Assembly: GCA_026545225.1 (NCBI GenBank)
Contig: CM048849.1
Span: 43,486,336 to 43,550,335 of the forward strand
Length of the DNA stretch: 64,000 nt
Direction of reading: 5' to 3'
Origin: Cornus controversa
Taxonomy: Eukaryota > Streptophyta > Magnoliopsida > Cornales > Cornaceae
Below are positions 11,965 through 24,050 of the stretch, piece after piece; the first letter of the stretch is position 1; each line of letters starts with the position of its first letter. The notes below the pieces were generated by a model. It was given only the letters and a program-made list of their open reading frames with translations, was not told where the DNA came from and did not search any database. Made by a program: the position numbers and the translations under genes.

Positions 11965-12372
11965 TTCCAATTTTTACGGTCCGGTTCGGTCATGGTTCCA
12001 AAATATTGGGACCGTGAATTAACGATTCAGTTCCAATTTCATGTCCTAAGGACCGGACCGAACCGTTTATATATAAAATATATTATATAATTTATAATAT
12101 TATAAATTAACATAAATAAGCAAGTGTAACTAGAATAGTAATATACTAATAGTCTAGTCTTACACTCTTATATTATACTTTATATATATAATATAATTTA
12201 TAATATAACATATTAGAGGTGAACTGTGGAACCGAACCAAACTAAACCAGTTCTTCATGATTCGGGTCCATTGGTTATAACGGTTCGATTAATTTCGGTT
12301 CTATTTTTAGTGGAACCCGACCGTACGGTTTGGTTCCAAAAAATACCAAAACCAGACCGTATGCACCCGTAG
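11965..12372. mobile_element. Left-truncated relative of the TAGGGGTGCAC hAT MITE
   Basis: The interior matches the element at 1513-2029: CGGTCCGGTTCGGTCATGG, an AT-rich core, GGTTCCAAAAAATACCA. It ends GTATGCACCCGTA, a mutated form of that element's right end. The left TIR is missing, so this copy is truncated and old. Confidence 0.75.
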
Positions 12373-15300
12373 AAAATAGCATTTGCTACAATCATTTGTC
12401 ACAAAACAAGTCAATACACCCACAAACTCCCTCAAAAGTCCAAGGAATAACCCACTGAATCCGAGATCTTCACCGGCAATGAAATAATGGTGATGATTCT
12501 GAATTAGACTTGTAAAGAATGCATTGTCTGGACGTTCCCAATTTAGAGACATCAAATTGCCTGCTGCTAGGACTTAAAATCATTTTCTGCCAGAGAAACC
12601 TAAATCAAGAAAGCAAATCATTGAGATAACACTGTAATAGATGTGTCCCTCTGATATGGTTGCAAAAAGACTTGGGAGGAAATGCCAACTGAAACGGCAT
12701 TGAAGCAACAGAAGGCAATGCAGGCTATGGTGGACTTTCAACCTAATTAACTCCGAAAAGCATGGACTGGTGAAGCTTTTTTCTTGAGATACCAGTAACC
12801 TAACCACCAGCATTGAGACAGGAGTTGAAAACCAAAGCTCTGTTCACATAAAGGCAGCAAAAACAAACTATGTATTGGGGTGAGGAACTAGTATTTCACA
12901 ATTTCCCTCTCGAGGTAGGCTGGTTAGCTCAAAGTTATTTTCCATACAAAATTTAATTTGCAAACAAGTGCTGCTAACCAAGCATAAAAGTTGAGAATTT
13001 TACAATTGAGCATACCTCTAGTAGGAGTCTTTACTTGGTACAATGGTAAAAACTTGAGCTGACGAGAATGAGAATGTTAGTTTGAGCAGCCACTTCTTGA
13101 GAAATCATGCCAAATGTTAGTTTTTGTCTCCATTGTTCCCTCCTAGCAATCTGTGTATATGGGACAGTATAGGTTAATGGCCTTTATAGCATGTCTGGTA
13201 CAACCTGCACAAATCCATTGAAAAAATGTATCCATCTCTTCCTAGGTCTATCCATACCCATGCAAATAAAATGTGAAAGCAAAATAAGCATGAAATATGT
13301 CACGAAATTATCATGTCGATAAGCCCGAGCTTTATACAATTATGGAAGCTTCATACAAACTCACACAGCATAATGACCGAAAACATCATGATAATCCAGG
13401 ATTCATGGAAGATTTATGTAAAGTGACAGAAGATCTGCAGCCACCCACTTCCTGAACATAATAGGTCTTGAATGTCTAGGAATATGATTCAGAATATGTT
13501 ATTTATGCTTATTTCCCCACAAAATAAATTATTCTATAATCTCTTAAGTCTCTCACTAGTTCATAAAAGTATCTGATTAGTTTCGACAACAAGGAAGCGA
13601 AATAGATTGGACAGTAGCAGATTCAAATACTGATAATCTCCCGTGGTTTATAGAGTCTTAAAGAGTAAGGCAAGAAATGAACCAAATTGAAGCAAGGTAC
13701 ATGTAGACATGCACGTAAATCAAATAATATTGCGAGTTTGTGGTAATAGAATGATGCAATAACCTAAACGTTAAAGATAGGATAAAATGACCATGCATCT
13801 CAAGGTAGGAAGGAGGGGAAACAATTTATTTATATATTTTTAAATTTCTGTAAATATCTATGAAAAGGGAAAAATGAGTACATTTTGAGGAAAGTGGAAA
13901 AAATATTGATAGACAAGTAGGGTTATTTAAGGAGGAGAAGTAGAGGGTGGAGGATCGGAGGAAGAGATACTGACATGTTGGAGAGAGTTACAGAGATTCT
14001 AGCCCCTCTCAGTTGTTCCAACTAATATGATCAGTTAAAGCGCAAAGCATCAGATCACGCACAACATTTAAATCAGATTCTCAGAAAAGAATTAATTGGT
14101 AAAATATTTAACAAAATTATTCACTTCAATCAAATGTGCCTTTGGTGCACCTTGCACATCCCATGAAGGCTGGTGCCTGCCCCCTACACTTTTGCCTCAA
14201 TAAATACACATCTCTTGAGTGCGACAGTAAGCCTACAATTTGGTGCATCTTTTACTTTTTGGTGACGTTAGGTTACCCTTTAGCAATTATCTTTATAATC
14301 CATCAGTTGGTGCTCAAGCTGTCAAACCTAAGAACACAGGTTAGAGTCAGAAAGCAGCCAATTAGTACAAATAATACTAAAATTGAGAGGCGAATCCAAT
14401 AACATTCGACCCCCGCCCCCCCCCCCCCCTAACAAATGATACATCTTAGGTTCCTCTCCTTAACTATCATCATAACCTTAACTTCCCAATTGGCAAATCT
14501 ATGAAATAAGCCAATTGATAACAAATATGCTATTAACTAAACCCAAGTCATGAACTGTGCAAACACTCCAGGTTGTATAGCACCACTCTCTAGCCCACAT
14601 TTGACACCAGAATGTAAATACCCCCATAAATCATTCACTCTGTCAAATAGCTCCCTTAGTTTCACCAAACAAGCCCATGTCAAAAGAATGTAGCTATGAG
14701 CTATGTTCCATACTTACATGGGTTGGGTAAGCATGTTGGGTGTTGGTACGTGTCTATACTTTGGATTTATTAATTCTCCAAACAAATTATTGAATAAACA
14801 TGTCCAAATTTATACGGCAGACAAAACCCATGCCCTTACCCAAGTGTCGTGCGTCTGACATGTGTCACTCTCACATTTTCAGGAGTCCATATAACATAGA
14901 CAATAAGAGTAAATATAGGGTGATTATATGCTCCAAGAAATAATACTGCAGTGTCAATCAAATCCCCAGATTTTTAGATTTTTCTTTCTCAAAAAAACAT
15001 AGAGGAAATATCATAGAAAAGATTGGTTGAATTTAGATACCATTTCTTTAGACAAGCAAAGGGCTTCTTAACCTTCCCTTGCCTACCCAAGCAAAGGCCC
15101 TTCGGTTTAATGCATGACTTTAAAAATTTCTAATTTAGATTATCAACTCTAATCAAGCTTGGGATCCCACATTTCTAAGCCAGTCCTCTTTGTAATTAAC
15201 GTTCTTCTCAATGAATTTTAGAGATAGAGAGAGAGAGAGAGACACACACACACACACAGAAGACGAGAATCTTAAAACTTCAGATGAATAGAAAATACAA

Positions 15301-16110
15301 CCTCTTAAAGATTCAGCATACCTTTAAAATTTTCAAGAAAGGTTTCACTGGGAGTTGAACTGAATCTACAAGATCTACAACTAAAGAACCATGCAGGAAT
15401 CCAATCTAAGTGCAATCAGCATCTTCCACCTTGAGCAGCTTCTTCATGTAGTTTCACATCTCTGGGTGGACAGAAATCAATTTCTTGGTCAACTGTAGAG
15501 GCAGAAGATCTTTAAGGATATTATGTCCATTAGTCTTCAACAAGATCTGCCGTCTTCAAGATGGATGGAAACAGAATTAAAAGTTTTATTGATCTTCCCT
15601 CCTGTGTTTGATGAAGCAAGGAAAATTTGATTCAGGAAAACAGAATGCAGCTCATCAGGTTCCAACAAACTTTTTGATACATCATGAGAAATGCTATTTT
15701 GAGCTTCCCTCCGTCATTGATGAAGCAAGACAAAACCTAAGTCAACATGGAAAAAGGAAAAAAAAAAAAGCTCATGAGCAATTTTAAAGGAAGTGGTTCT
15801 TCTAAAGTATAGCATTTAGAAGCACGTTACATAAGCAGCTGTTGGAAAAGAGATCCTTCTGTAACATTCGTATGTTTGGTATATAGAAATAAGAAGAAGC
15901 TATCACCCCATAGAAAAAAAAAAACTGCATTATAGAGCTCCATTTTGTTAAATATTTATTGTTTGCATATGCATGTCTCATTCAGGACTAACCTCACACC
16001 TTTGGTCTAACAACTGGTGGTATCTTAAATGCAAGGCTGTATATTTATTTTTACAAATATTATTATTTTGATATACAAGGCTCAATAGCCATGTAAGTGC
16101 AATCTAAGAC
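12373..16110. other. Intergenic, no gene recognised
   Basis: About 3.7 kb with a more balanced base composition at 12380-12830 and 15300-15760, which might hold untranslated exons of the minus-strand PPR gene, but no reading frame there has a domain. A C-run of about 13 lies at 14416-14429 and a (GA)n(CA)n tract at 15229-15258. Confidence 0.4.
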
Positions 16111-16745
16111 AAGCGCACTCTCCTACTAGCTCCAATATCCAACTAAAGCAGAATACCACTCAAAAATCAGGAGTAATGCCATGCATAATTGGTAATGCCA
16201 ATTGAAGTACTCTCCTAACAGCTCTAATACTGCACTAAGGGCTCGTTTGGATTGATGGAATTGGAAGGAAAAGAAAAGAAAAGAAAGGGAAGGATAATAT
16301 TTTTTGTGTTTGAATTGTCATTAAAAATCTCTCATATGCTATCCTCCCAAAAATGGGAAGATTTGGAGAGAAATGATAAGAATAAGTGAATCTTTCATAA
16401 TACCAAAAATAACCCTAACATTTTAAAGAACAAAATATAAAAGACATTTGGGTATATCTTGTAATATAAACACAAAAGGGCATGATAGTAAATTGATTAA
16501 AATGGTTTCTTTTCTTTTCTCTACTTTACCTTTTTCCAAACAAGAATGCAATCATTTCCTTTCTTTTCCTTCATAATTTATTCAAACATGAATATATATT
16601 ATCCTCTCTTTTCTTTTCTTTTCTTTTCTCTCATAACTAATGTTATCCTTTCTTTTCTTTTCTCTCTTCTGTTTATCCAAACAAAGCCTAAAAGTAGAAC
16701 ACCACTTAAAAATGAGGAGTATTGCCATGTATAATTGGTAATATG
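16111..16745. repeat. ~100-bp direct duplication, second copy split by a MITE
   Basis: Copy 1 (about 16111-16202) has ACTCTCCTACTAGCTCC, GAATACCACTC and CAGGAGTAATGCCATG followed by ATAATTGGTAAT. Copy 2 has ACTCTCCTAACAGCTCT at 16209-16238. It resumes after the MITE at 16692 with GAACACCACTT and GAGGAGTATTGCCATG. The insertion point is therefore inside a pre-existing duplicate. Confidence 0.8.
16239..16688. mobile_element. Tourist/Harbinger MITE, TSD TAA
   Basis: The ends GGGCTCGTTTGGAT and (reverse-complemented) GGCTTTGTTTGGAT form imperfect TIRs, flanked by TAA at 16236-16238 and 16689-16691, the 3-bp duplication typical of PIF/Harbinger. The interior has AAAGAAAAGAAAAG on one side and the complementary TTTTCTTTTC on the other, so it can fold back. 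Confidence 0.87.
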
Positions 16746-17008
16746 GTGGACTTATTTAAAGAAAGTTTCCAAGAGGTAGGAGAATTGTTTTACGCTTTGT
16801 GGATGGGAAAGGACTTGCTTTTTAAATTCACGTTGGTGCAATAAGAGAAGCTCAAGAAAAACTTACTTAAGGATGAGAAACTTTTAAAAACTAACTTAGT
16901 TTCAAGTGGAAGACCCAGTACTTCATAGAGTCAAATTTTATGTTGTGTTGGTCTTATTTTATGTTTTCTTAACTTAGTTTACACTTGGTTTAATTTTATA
17001 TGCTATGT

Positions 17009-17880
17009 CAACTTTTTAATTCAATATGGTAATTATCTGAGTGTCTGGACATAGCTGTAGTAGCCTACCACATCCCATGAATTATATTTCGAGGTATGTT
17101 ATTGGGTCCTTTTATATGGTCTTAGTTAGATAGGTTTAGTGAATTAAATTCTCAATTCCAACTTTCAAGTCAAAGTCCTCGCAGATGTAAGAAAAATCTA
17201 GTATTAACATTAAGAAAAAAATCTAGTAACTATGTACAAGAAAACTCCTTCAAGTTCTTATTAAAAAAAATTTAGAAGCTCTTTAAAAGTGATTCCAACA
17301 TATACGAGAAATCCAGTAACCACATATATCTAAGTACTCCTTCAAATTCAACATAATAAGTTTAGAAATTTTCAGAAGCTTTTTAAAGGTTTGTGAAGAT
17401 TGTCGATACAATTCTATGTCTGATGCATACCCATGTACTACTTCAACTTTTTAATTCAATATGGTAATTATCTGAGTGTCTGGACATAGCTGTAGTAGCC
17501 TACCACATCCCATGAATTATATTTCGAGGTATGTTATTGGGTCCTTTTATATGGTCTTCGTTAGATAGGTTTAGTGAATTAAATTCTCAATTCCAACTTT
17601 CAAGTCAAAGTCCTCGCAGATGTAAGAAAAATCTAGTATTAACATTAAGAAAAAAATCTAGTAACTATGTACAAGAAAACTCCTTCAAGTTCTTATTAAA
17701 AAAAATTTAGAAGCTCTTTAAAAGTGATTCCAACATATACGAGAAATCCAGTAACCACATATATCTAAGTACTCCTTCAAATTCAACATAATAAGTTTAG
17801 AAATTTTCAGAAGCTTTTTAAAGGTTTGTGAAGATTGTCGATACAATTCTATGTCTGATGCATACCCATGTACTACTTCA
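17009..17880. repeat. 435-bp near-perfect tandem duplication
   Basis: Positions 17009-17445 and 17444-17880 are the same sequence shifted by 435 bp, and by eye they differ at a single base (GTCTTAGTT versus GTCTTCGTT). A diverged third partial copy follows at about 17880-17960 (AGTTCAACAGAGATAAG, TTTCAGAAGCTTCTTAAAG). No gene is contained in it. Confidence 0.93.
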
Positions 17881-19043
17881 AGTTCAACAGAGATAAGTAT
17901 ATAAAATTTTCAGAAGCTTCTTAAAGCTTTGCAAAGCTTGTTGATGCAATTCTAAGCTATCCTAAAAGTAATTCCTACTTCTTCTGTTAAACAAGCTATG
18001 CTCACTGATTATAGTTCAAAGCCCTCACAGTTACCCCAAAACTAATCTCTCCTATGTTGTTCTATCATTCCCTTGTTGACTTAACATTCCAATACACTTG
18101 AGGCAATTTCTGTGACACCAACATCCAAAATTGAACAGCTGTTGCCAACTTTGTCTTCTTTAGATCTCCTACAATATACACAACCAAAAACCTAAAACCT
18201 AGCCAATTTCAATCCTTTATCATCCTTGAAATCTACAAGCTTTGTCCTTGCTTAAACTGTAAATTTACAAGTTCTCCATAGCCCATAGGTTAAGTCCACT
18301 GCAAAATCAGCTGTAGGAGGCTCTATTAGTGCTCTAACAGAGCTTCCCTCCGTCAACTGGAGAATCACTGCTATTACAAGAGCATTCTCCAAATTTATTC
18401 AATATCACAGATTTCAAATTTCTGATGGCTTAAATTTCTGGACAAATAGTTTATGACGTTTAGGTGTTAAAGTGAAGGCCAAGGTGATAGAAAGGTTTAG
18501 GACACAAAATTTTGGGATTAAATAAGGGTTAGGAGTTGTGAATAGTTACTATTAATAGTAACGACAAAATAAATTACACACAATACTCAATTTGATTCTT
18601 GTTGAACGTCTGATTTTTGGTACTTGATATTAGTCTGAATATTGTAACAAGGACAGGAGAACACAGGGAGTAATCTAGAATTCAAGTACCATAATAATTG
18701 AAGACTGCTATATAATCAACTTGCATGAATGCAAAATTCTGAGAGGAGTTAAGACTGAAACTAAGCAACACATACCTAGTCAAAACCCATGGAACTCTGG
18801 AGAACATAGAAGCAAGACCCGGAAAATTCGATGAGCTCCTATCATAAGATATTTGAACTATGATATAACACGTCATCTTCTCTCTTCCTTACTAATGGCC
18901 TCTTGTGGACACTGGACAATTCAAAACAAATTAATATGGATACTGCAATACAAGAGTCTGTCAACCATCTCAGAAATGTCTCATGCCAGCAGTGAATAAT
19001 CAAGCAAGCTTGGATGCACGATTGCACGTGCACACACACACAA

Positions 19044-19078
<35 letters not shown>

Positions 19079-19245
19079 CAGATAATCAGGTTTACCCTAT
19101 ATGTATACATGGATTAGTAGATATCTGTAGTGGTACTCTTATTATGAATGCAGTTACTCCTACACAGGTTATTCTTGATACTATCAAGTAATAGAGACTT
19201 ACAATCACTTCTTGGACATAATTGATCAGAATCTTTAATTTCTGT
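17881..19245. other. Region downstream of the PPR gene
   Basis: It lies 3' of the minus-strand PPR gene and may carry its 3' UTR. A (CA)n(TA)n(TG)n microsatellite lies at about 19030-19078. No further coding sequence was recognised. Confidence 0.5.
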
Positions 19246-21006
19246 CTACTCTGTTTTGCAGATTACTTCATCAATTTTCTTAAGCAATTCACTAGCTATC
19301 TTCAACTTGCCAGCCTTTTCAAATGCATGTTCAAAAGCTTCCCTAATGTAGATTGGAGGGCAGACACCCTTTTCAAGCATCGATCTCAGCTTCTCATAAG
19401 CAGCCTCCAGTTGACCCATTTTACAATGCTTGTGCAACATCTGGGCTTCTATTTTCCCTTCCAATTTGATAGACAAATCCACCTGCCCATGCTCCCTCAG
19501 AAGTTTATCGACTAAATTATACGTGTGAAAATGTGGATACCAGCCTAGTCCCAACATTTCCACTAATAAGCTATAAGCTGCTTCCCAATTCTGCGCTTCA
19601 CCAAAAGCGTGAATTAATGCAGTATATGTTACATTATCTGGAAGGCATCTCTTCTTATTCATAATCTTAAAGACCCTTTCAGCATGATCCATATTGCCCA
19701 GTTTGCAGAGCATACAAATAATGGCATTGTAAACTACTAACTTTGGTTTGAAGCCCTGTGAAATCATCCTCCCAAACAAATGGCTAACTTCTTCCACCTG
19801 CCGATGTTCACATAAAGACTGCATCACAGTAGTATAACTCTCTTCCACACATCTCAGTTTCCTCTCCTCTATAACCTGCAACACCTTGATAGCTTCTTCC
19901 ATCTTTCCCAATCGACAAAGCTCTGAAATAAGCTGTTTAATAACAAATGTACTGGGTAATAAACCTAAATCATAAGTTGCCCAAAATACTGCAGTTGCAG
20001 GCAGTATAGCACCAGTATTTGAGCACACATTTGGTATTAAAATGGTATAAGGTCTCCGAGCATCTTTCACCCTAACTTTCTCAATAGCTCCTTCTTTTGC
20101 ACTTAGTAGACATAAATCCCCAATAAGAACATTAATCGCCGACCGTGTTGGAGCCAAACCAGCACAACCCATTTCATGAAAAACTTGGAGGGCAATCTCA
20201 AATCTACCAAATTTACATAAACCAACAAGAATATTACTATAAGAGTATGTATCAGGAGATCCAATCATTCGAAAAATCATAATAGCAACATCGATGAATT
20301 GCCCCGAAGATTCCTTCTTACAAAGCACATACAACAAATTATTGTACACAAGGTTATCGGGTTTACAGTCAAATTTGGACTCCATTTCTTCGAACAAGCA
20401 AAGGGCTTCTTTAACTCTCCCCTGCCTACCCAAAAACCTAATACAAATGGAAAATGTCCGGCACGAAATCCTACAATTATTCGACCAGACTGTAATCAAG
20501 AAACACTTCAAATCATCAAAAAGCTTCCTCCGACATAAGAAATCAGCCATGTACTCAATCACAGAGTCATCAAATTGAAAACCCATTTCCAGTCCAGCCC
20601 AGATAAAGAATTCCAACGTCCTCGTCCTACCCAACTGCTTATAATTCATCAGAACTTGCAGAACAAGTTCTGAACTTAGCTTGTCTTTGAAGTTACTCAG
20701 CAAATTGTCAAGACTAGTTGTTTCAGTGCTATGATTAGAAAGTATAGAACAGACTGAATTGACAAAAGAGTGGCTTACAGCATCTGAAGTTTCAGAGACT
20801 TCTGATGATGAAACTCTGGAGGCAAACCTGAAATCTGCAGTGATTTGAGTGGTTTTTTGAGTGGTGGGTTTTGGGTTCTGGAGGGCATATTTGGGATGAA
20901 CTAAAGTAGGGTTAGGGTTTGATGAAAATGGAGAAGCAATGAGGAACCTGAATAAATTTGAACAGAGGGCAAGAGCCCTATGTCTAGTACTAGTTCCAGA
21001 GAGCAT
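19246..21006 (-). CDS. P-class pentatricopeptide-repeat (PPR) protein, probably organellar
   Basis: One uninterrupted frame of 586 aa; lack of introns is typical of plant PPR genes. Residues 1-75 are rich in Ser, Arg, Thr and Pro and poor in acidic residues, like an organelle-targeting peptide. About eight to ten 35-residue PPR motifs follow from roughly residue 182 to 560. Good examples begin near 217 (PDNLVYNNLLYVLCK), 252 (TYSYSNILVGLCKFGR), 387, 422 (LVVYNAIICMLCKLGN) and 457 (NVTYTALIHAFGEAQN). The motif line is weak at about 300-350. No E, DYW or SMR domain is seen. PPR proteins bind organelle RNA for splicing, stability or translation; the target is unknown here. The first Met is chosen because it opens the targeting-like segment. 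I do not recognise the orthologue. Confidence 0.93.
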   Translation of the reverse strand: MLSGTSTRHRALALCSNLFRFLIASPFSSNPNPTLVHPKYALQNPKPTTQKTTQITADFRFASRVSSSEVSETSDAVSHSFVNSVCSILSNHSTETTSLDNLLSNFKDKLSSELVLQVLMNYKQLGRTRTLEFFIWAGLEMGFQFDDSVIEYMADFLCRRKLFDDLKCFLITVWSNNCRISCRTFSICIRFLGRQGRVKEALCLFEEMESKFDCKPDNLVYNNLLYVLCKKESSGQFIDVAIMIFRMIGSPDTYSYSNILVGLCKFGRFEIALQVFHEMGCAGLAPTRSAINVLIGDLCLLSAKEGAIEKVRVKDARRPYTILIPNVCSNTGAILPATAVFWATYDLGLLPSTFVIKQLISELCRLGKMEEAIKVLQVIEERKLRCVEESYTTVMQSLCEHRQVEEVSHLFGRMISQGFKPKLVVYNAIICMLCKLGNMDHAERVFKIMNKKRCLPDNVTYTALIHAFGEAQNWEAAYSLLVEMLGLGWYPHFHTYNLVDKLLREHGQVDLSIKLEGKIEAQMLHKHCKMGQLEAAYEKLRSMLEKGVCPPIYIREAFEHAFEKAGKLKIASELLKKIDEVICKTE

Positions 21007-21289
21007 TAGAAAGCAAAAGCTTTTTCGTGGATCACTATAATTCTGTTTTGTGTATTATAGATATGTATATGTAATGTATGTACACATATACATAGTAAAA
21101 GGGTGTCGCCATTCAAATCCCTCTCAAAATAAAGAATAGTACAGTTAAAACATCACATAAAAATTCAATCTTTAATAGGAGAAAACTGAGAAGCTGGAAT
21201 ATTTTTCCAAGAGAAATGATGAAAAACGAATTGGGTTTGATATAGAATGGGCTCTGTTGATGGGATTTTATACTGAAGTAATTTGAATC

Positions 21290-21475
21290 ATTTTAGCTGA
21301 AGTCGAGGGATACTGTTACAAATTGGTATCTGAAATTTTGTTTTTTCAGCACATGCCCACCCCCCTAGTCCCCAAGGTCCATTGGCACACCTCCGACCGA
21401 AGTCGGGGGATACTGTTACAAATTGGTATTCTGAAAATTTGATTTTTCAGCACAAGTCCACCCCGAAAGTCCTCT
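21290..21475. repeat. Two-copy direct repeat upstream of the PPR gene
   Basis: GATACTGTTACAAATTGGTA followed by a TTTTTCAGCACA block occurs at about 21308-21362 and again at about 21408-21462, each followed by a CCACCCC tract. Copies are about 100 bp apart. The repeat is on the 5' side of the PPR gene, roughly 300-470 bp before its start codon. Confidence 0.8.
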
Positions 21476-23510
21476 GTGTAGAAACACGATTTTGTTCTTG
21501 AATTTTATTTTTAAAATACACATTTGAAAATAAAATCTTAATAGATAATACAATCTTTTTTCACACTCTAATGACGTGAGATTATGAACTCTTTAGTCCC
21601 TAATGCAATAACCCGCCCGCAACTAAAGTCTTTGTAGAATCACTATTAATTTTGAAATCAAAATTAGAACTATTAAGATATAGAACCAACCGAACTAATG
21701 GTTGAATTCTGAACCACAATTATAAATTTTTTAATGAAAAGCTATTAGAATATATCATTGAATAATATTACAACACCCCCATCAGATTGTCTAATAATAA
21801 TATAATATTAAATAATATGTAAATTGCAAAACTCAGCAAACAGCGAGATTATCAATATTACAAATTATCTAATAACCAAATTCAAACAGATTGTCTTGCC
21901 TAATAATCAAACTCGAACAGATTGTCTTGTCTAGTAACCAATCTCAAACAAATTCTCTTGTCTGATTAAAACGAGAGAGAGAGACAAAAAAAAATAAAGA
22001 AAGACATTTGACACTTTGTTAGTAGATTCAGCCATGTTGCACACCACATGAGACCATCTGTAATATTGAACATCTATAACTAAGCTGGGAACGAATTAGC
22101 CAAAGCATGCACATGCTAACGGGGACTAAGGTCTTCCATTCAACACAATCTGCAAACCCCCAACAGAGACTAGGGAGTACCGGAGTGAAGGGTGAGGGAA
22201 GTTCCTAAATTGTGAGAGAATGAAAAAGGTATTTAGTTTTAACCTTTTAGGATTAGAACTTAGAAGCTATTTATTAATATATATTATATATATATTTTTG
22301 ACAGTTCAGTGCTAATGAACTTGAAATTCGAATCAAAATTGACGGTTTAATTCAATTCAACTACAATATTTTACAGTTAAATTTAATTTATCGTTTTTTG
22401 TGCACTCCCACTTAGTTGAGAAAAGTTTTTTTGTTTGTTTGGGTCAAGTGTATGTTCTCTGATTTATTGTGCACTCCTACTTTATGTTTTGATAAACCTA
22501 ATAGTCACTTTTTTTGAAAATAAAAGAGTGGTGACACTTATCGAACCGGCTTTTTCAAGAAGTCTATGCCCTTAAATTAGGGCAAAGCAAGAAAAAGATG
22601 TTTCAATAATTGACGTCTTGGATTGCCAAGAAGTCAAACTAATAGATTTAGTATAATCTCTCCAACGACAGTAATATATGTTTCATTCACTATCTTTTAA
22701 AAAAATAGTGAATGAACATAGGTTTAATTACAATGTTATGTTTTCTTTATTAATGTTCCTATATTTAGTTTCATTGAATTGTGTCTAATAGCCTACACTT
22801 AAGTCCTCTCCATAGCGACGCCAATTTAAGTTTTATTCACTATCTTTAGAAAACTTGTATTATTGTGCCCCTTTATTTCGATCGATTACTATTTTCCATT
22901 ATTTTTCATTATTTGACATATACATTAATGGATTTATATCTCTAAAAATTAAAATCATGAAATTACTAGTAAAATCATAAAGTACTTTTACTTCAAATTA
23001 TTCATGCACTTAATTGAGTAGCAATTAACATTTCATAGTAAAGGAAGCATGCATTACTGAGCAAGAAAATAAATTAGAATAGGAAAGCTATATATAAAGA
23101 AGAGTAGGGTCCTAAAATTATAGGATTAGTTATTGATATATGATATAACAAAATTGCTAATAACTTTTTAATAGAAATTCTAGAGAATATTGTCTGTTAT
23201 CACTGATATTTTGTCTTTATCAACAATTAATTTGTCATTTGGTTAGAATATGATCGAGTAAACTAGACGATATAAATTTCTCTAATAAGAAAAAAAAATT
23301 ATATTAAAACAATTGCCTATAAATAAATTTATCAATATTTGATATTATATCAAAACAATTGTTACTATACTTACTATTTTTTTTATACTCTTGATGTAGT
23401 AAGAAATTTCCTCTATCCTTATCTTTTTGCAAATAGTTTCAAATTTTGTAACAAGAAAATAATGAAATTATTTAAAACATTTGATACAAATAAAAATTTG
23501 TGAATTAAAA
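21476..23510. other. AT-rich intergenic, no gene seen
   Basis: Contains a small perfect-looking hairpin at about 22680-22722 (TTCATTCACTATCTTTT and its inverse AATAGTGAATGAACATA) and loose repeats of CTCGAACAGATTGTCTTG near 21880-21960. No coding sequence was recognised. Confidence 0.5.
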
Positions 23511-24050
23511 GATCTACCAAAAAATAGCTTCGTGGCAAAAGAATTAACGGTTGCCACCAAAAATAATTTATTGCAAAAATGACATTTGGCCACATGTTGA
23601 CAATCATGGTGAAATAGGATTTTTAGCCACCAAAAAAAAAATCGTCAGAGATTAATAAAAGATCAGCCACAACCACAGCCATAGAATTAGATACTTGGCA
23701 AAAGAATAAACAATTGCCAGGAAAATAAATTTGTGGCAAAAAATGAGATTTGGCCACGATGATTGGAAATTTGTGGCGAATTTTTTTTTTGCCATGAACA
23801 AAACATCGTCGCGAATTGTTAAAGGATGTACCATAAAAATAGTTGTGTGGCAAAAGAATAGACATTGTCCCTAATTTTTGTGGCAAACCCTATTCCTGCA
23901 TAATTGCACGGGAGAGGAAAAAATGGAGGGAAATGATTTTGCCACGAAAAAGTTAATTCGTTGTGGATTATAACATTTAGCCACAATCAAATTTTTTTTC
24001 CGGCAAAATTACTACTTTTTGCTACAATTTATACTATGAAATTTATTCAT
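23510..24050. repeat. Array of TTGTGGCAAA / TTGGCCAC motifs
   Basis: The motifs GTGGCAAAAGAAT, ATTTGGCCAC, AAATTTGTGGC and GCCACGAAAAA recur at least ten times in both orientations over about 540 bp. Such dense short motifs resemble the subterminal repeats of CACTA transposons, but no CACTA end or 3-bp TSD was found, so the class is not assigned. Confidence 0.5.

Noticed and set aside
12307-12813. Two minus-strand frames (82 and 77 aa) possibly belonging to a gene
   Set aside because: The first runs into a truncated hAT MITE, neither has a known domain, and no credible splice links them.
20294-20578. Plus-strand frames opposite the PPR gene
   Set aside because: They are antisense shadows of the PPR coding sequence.
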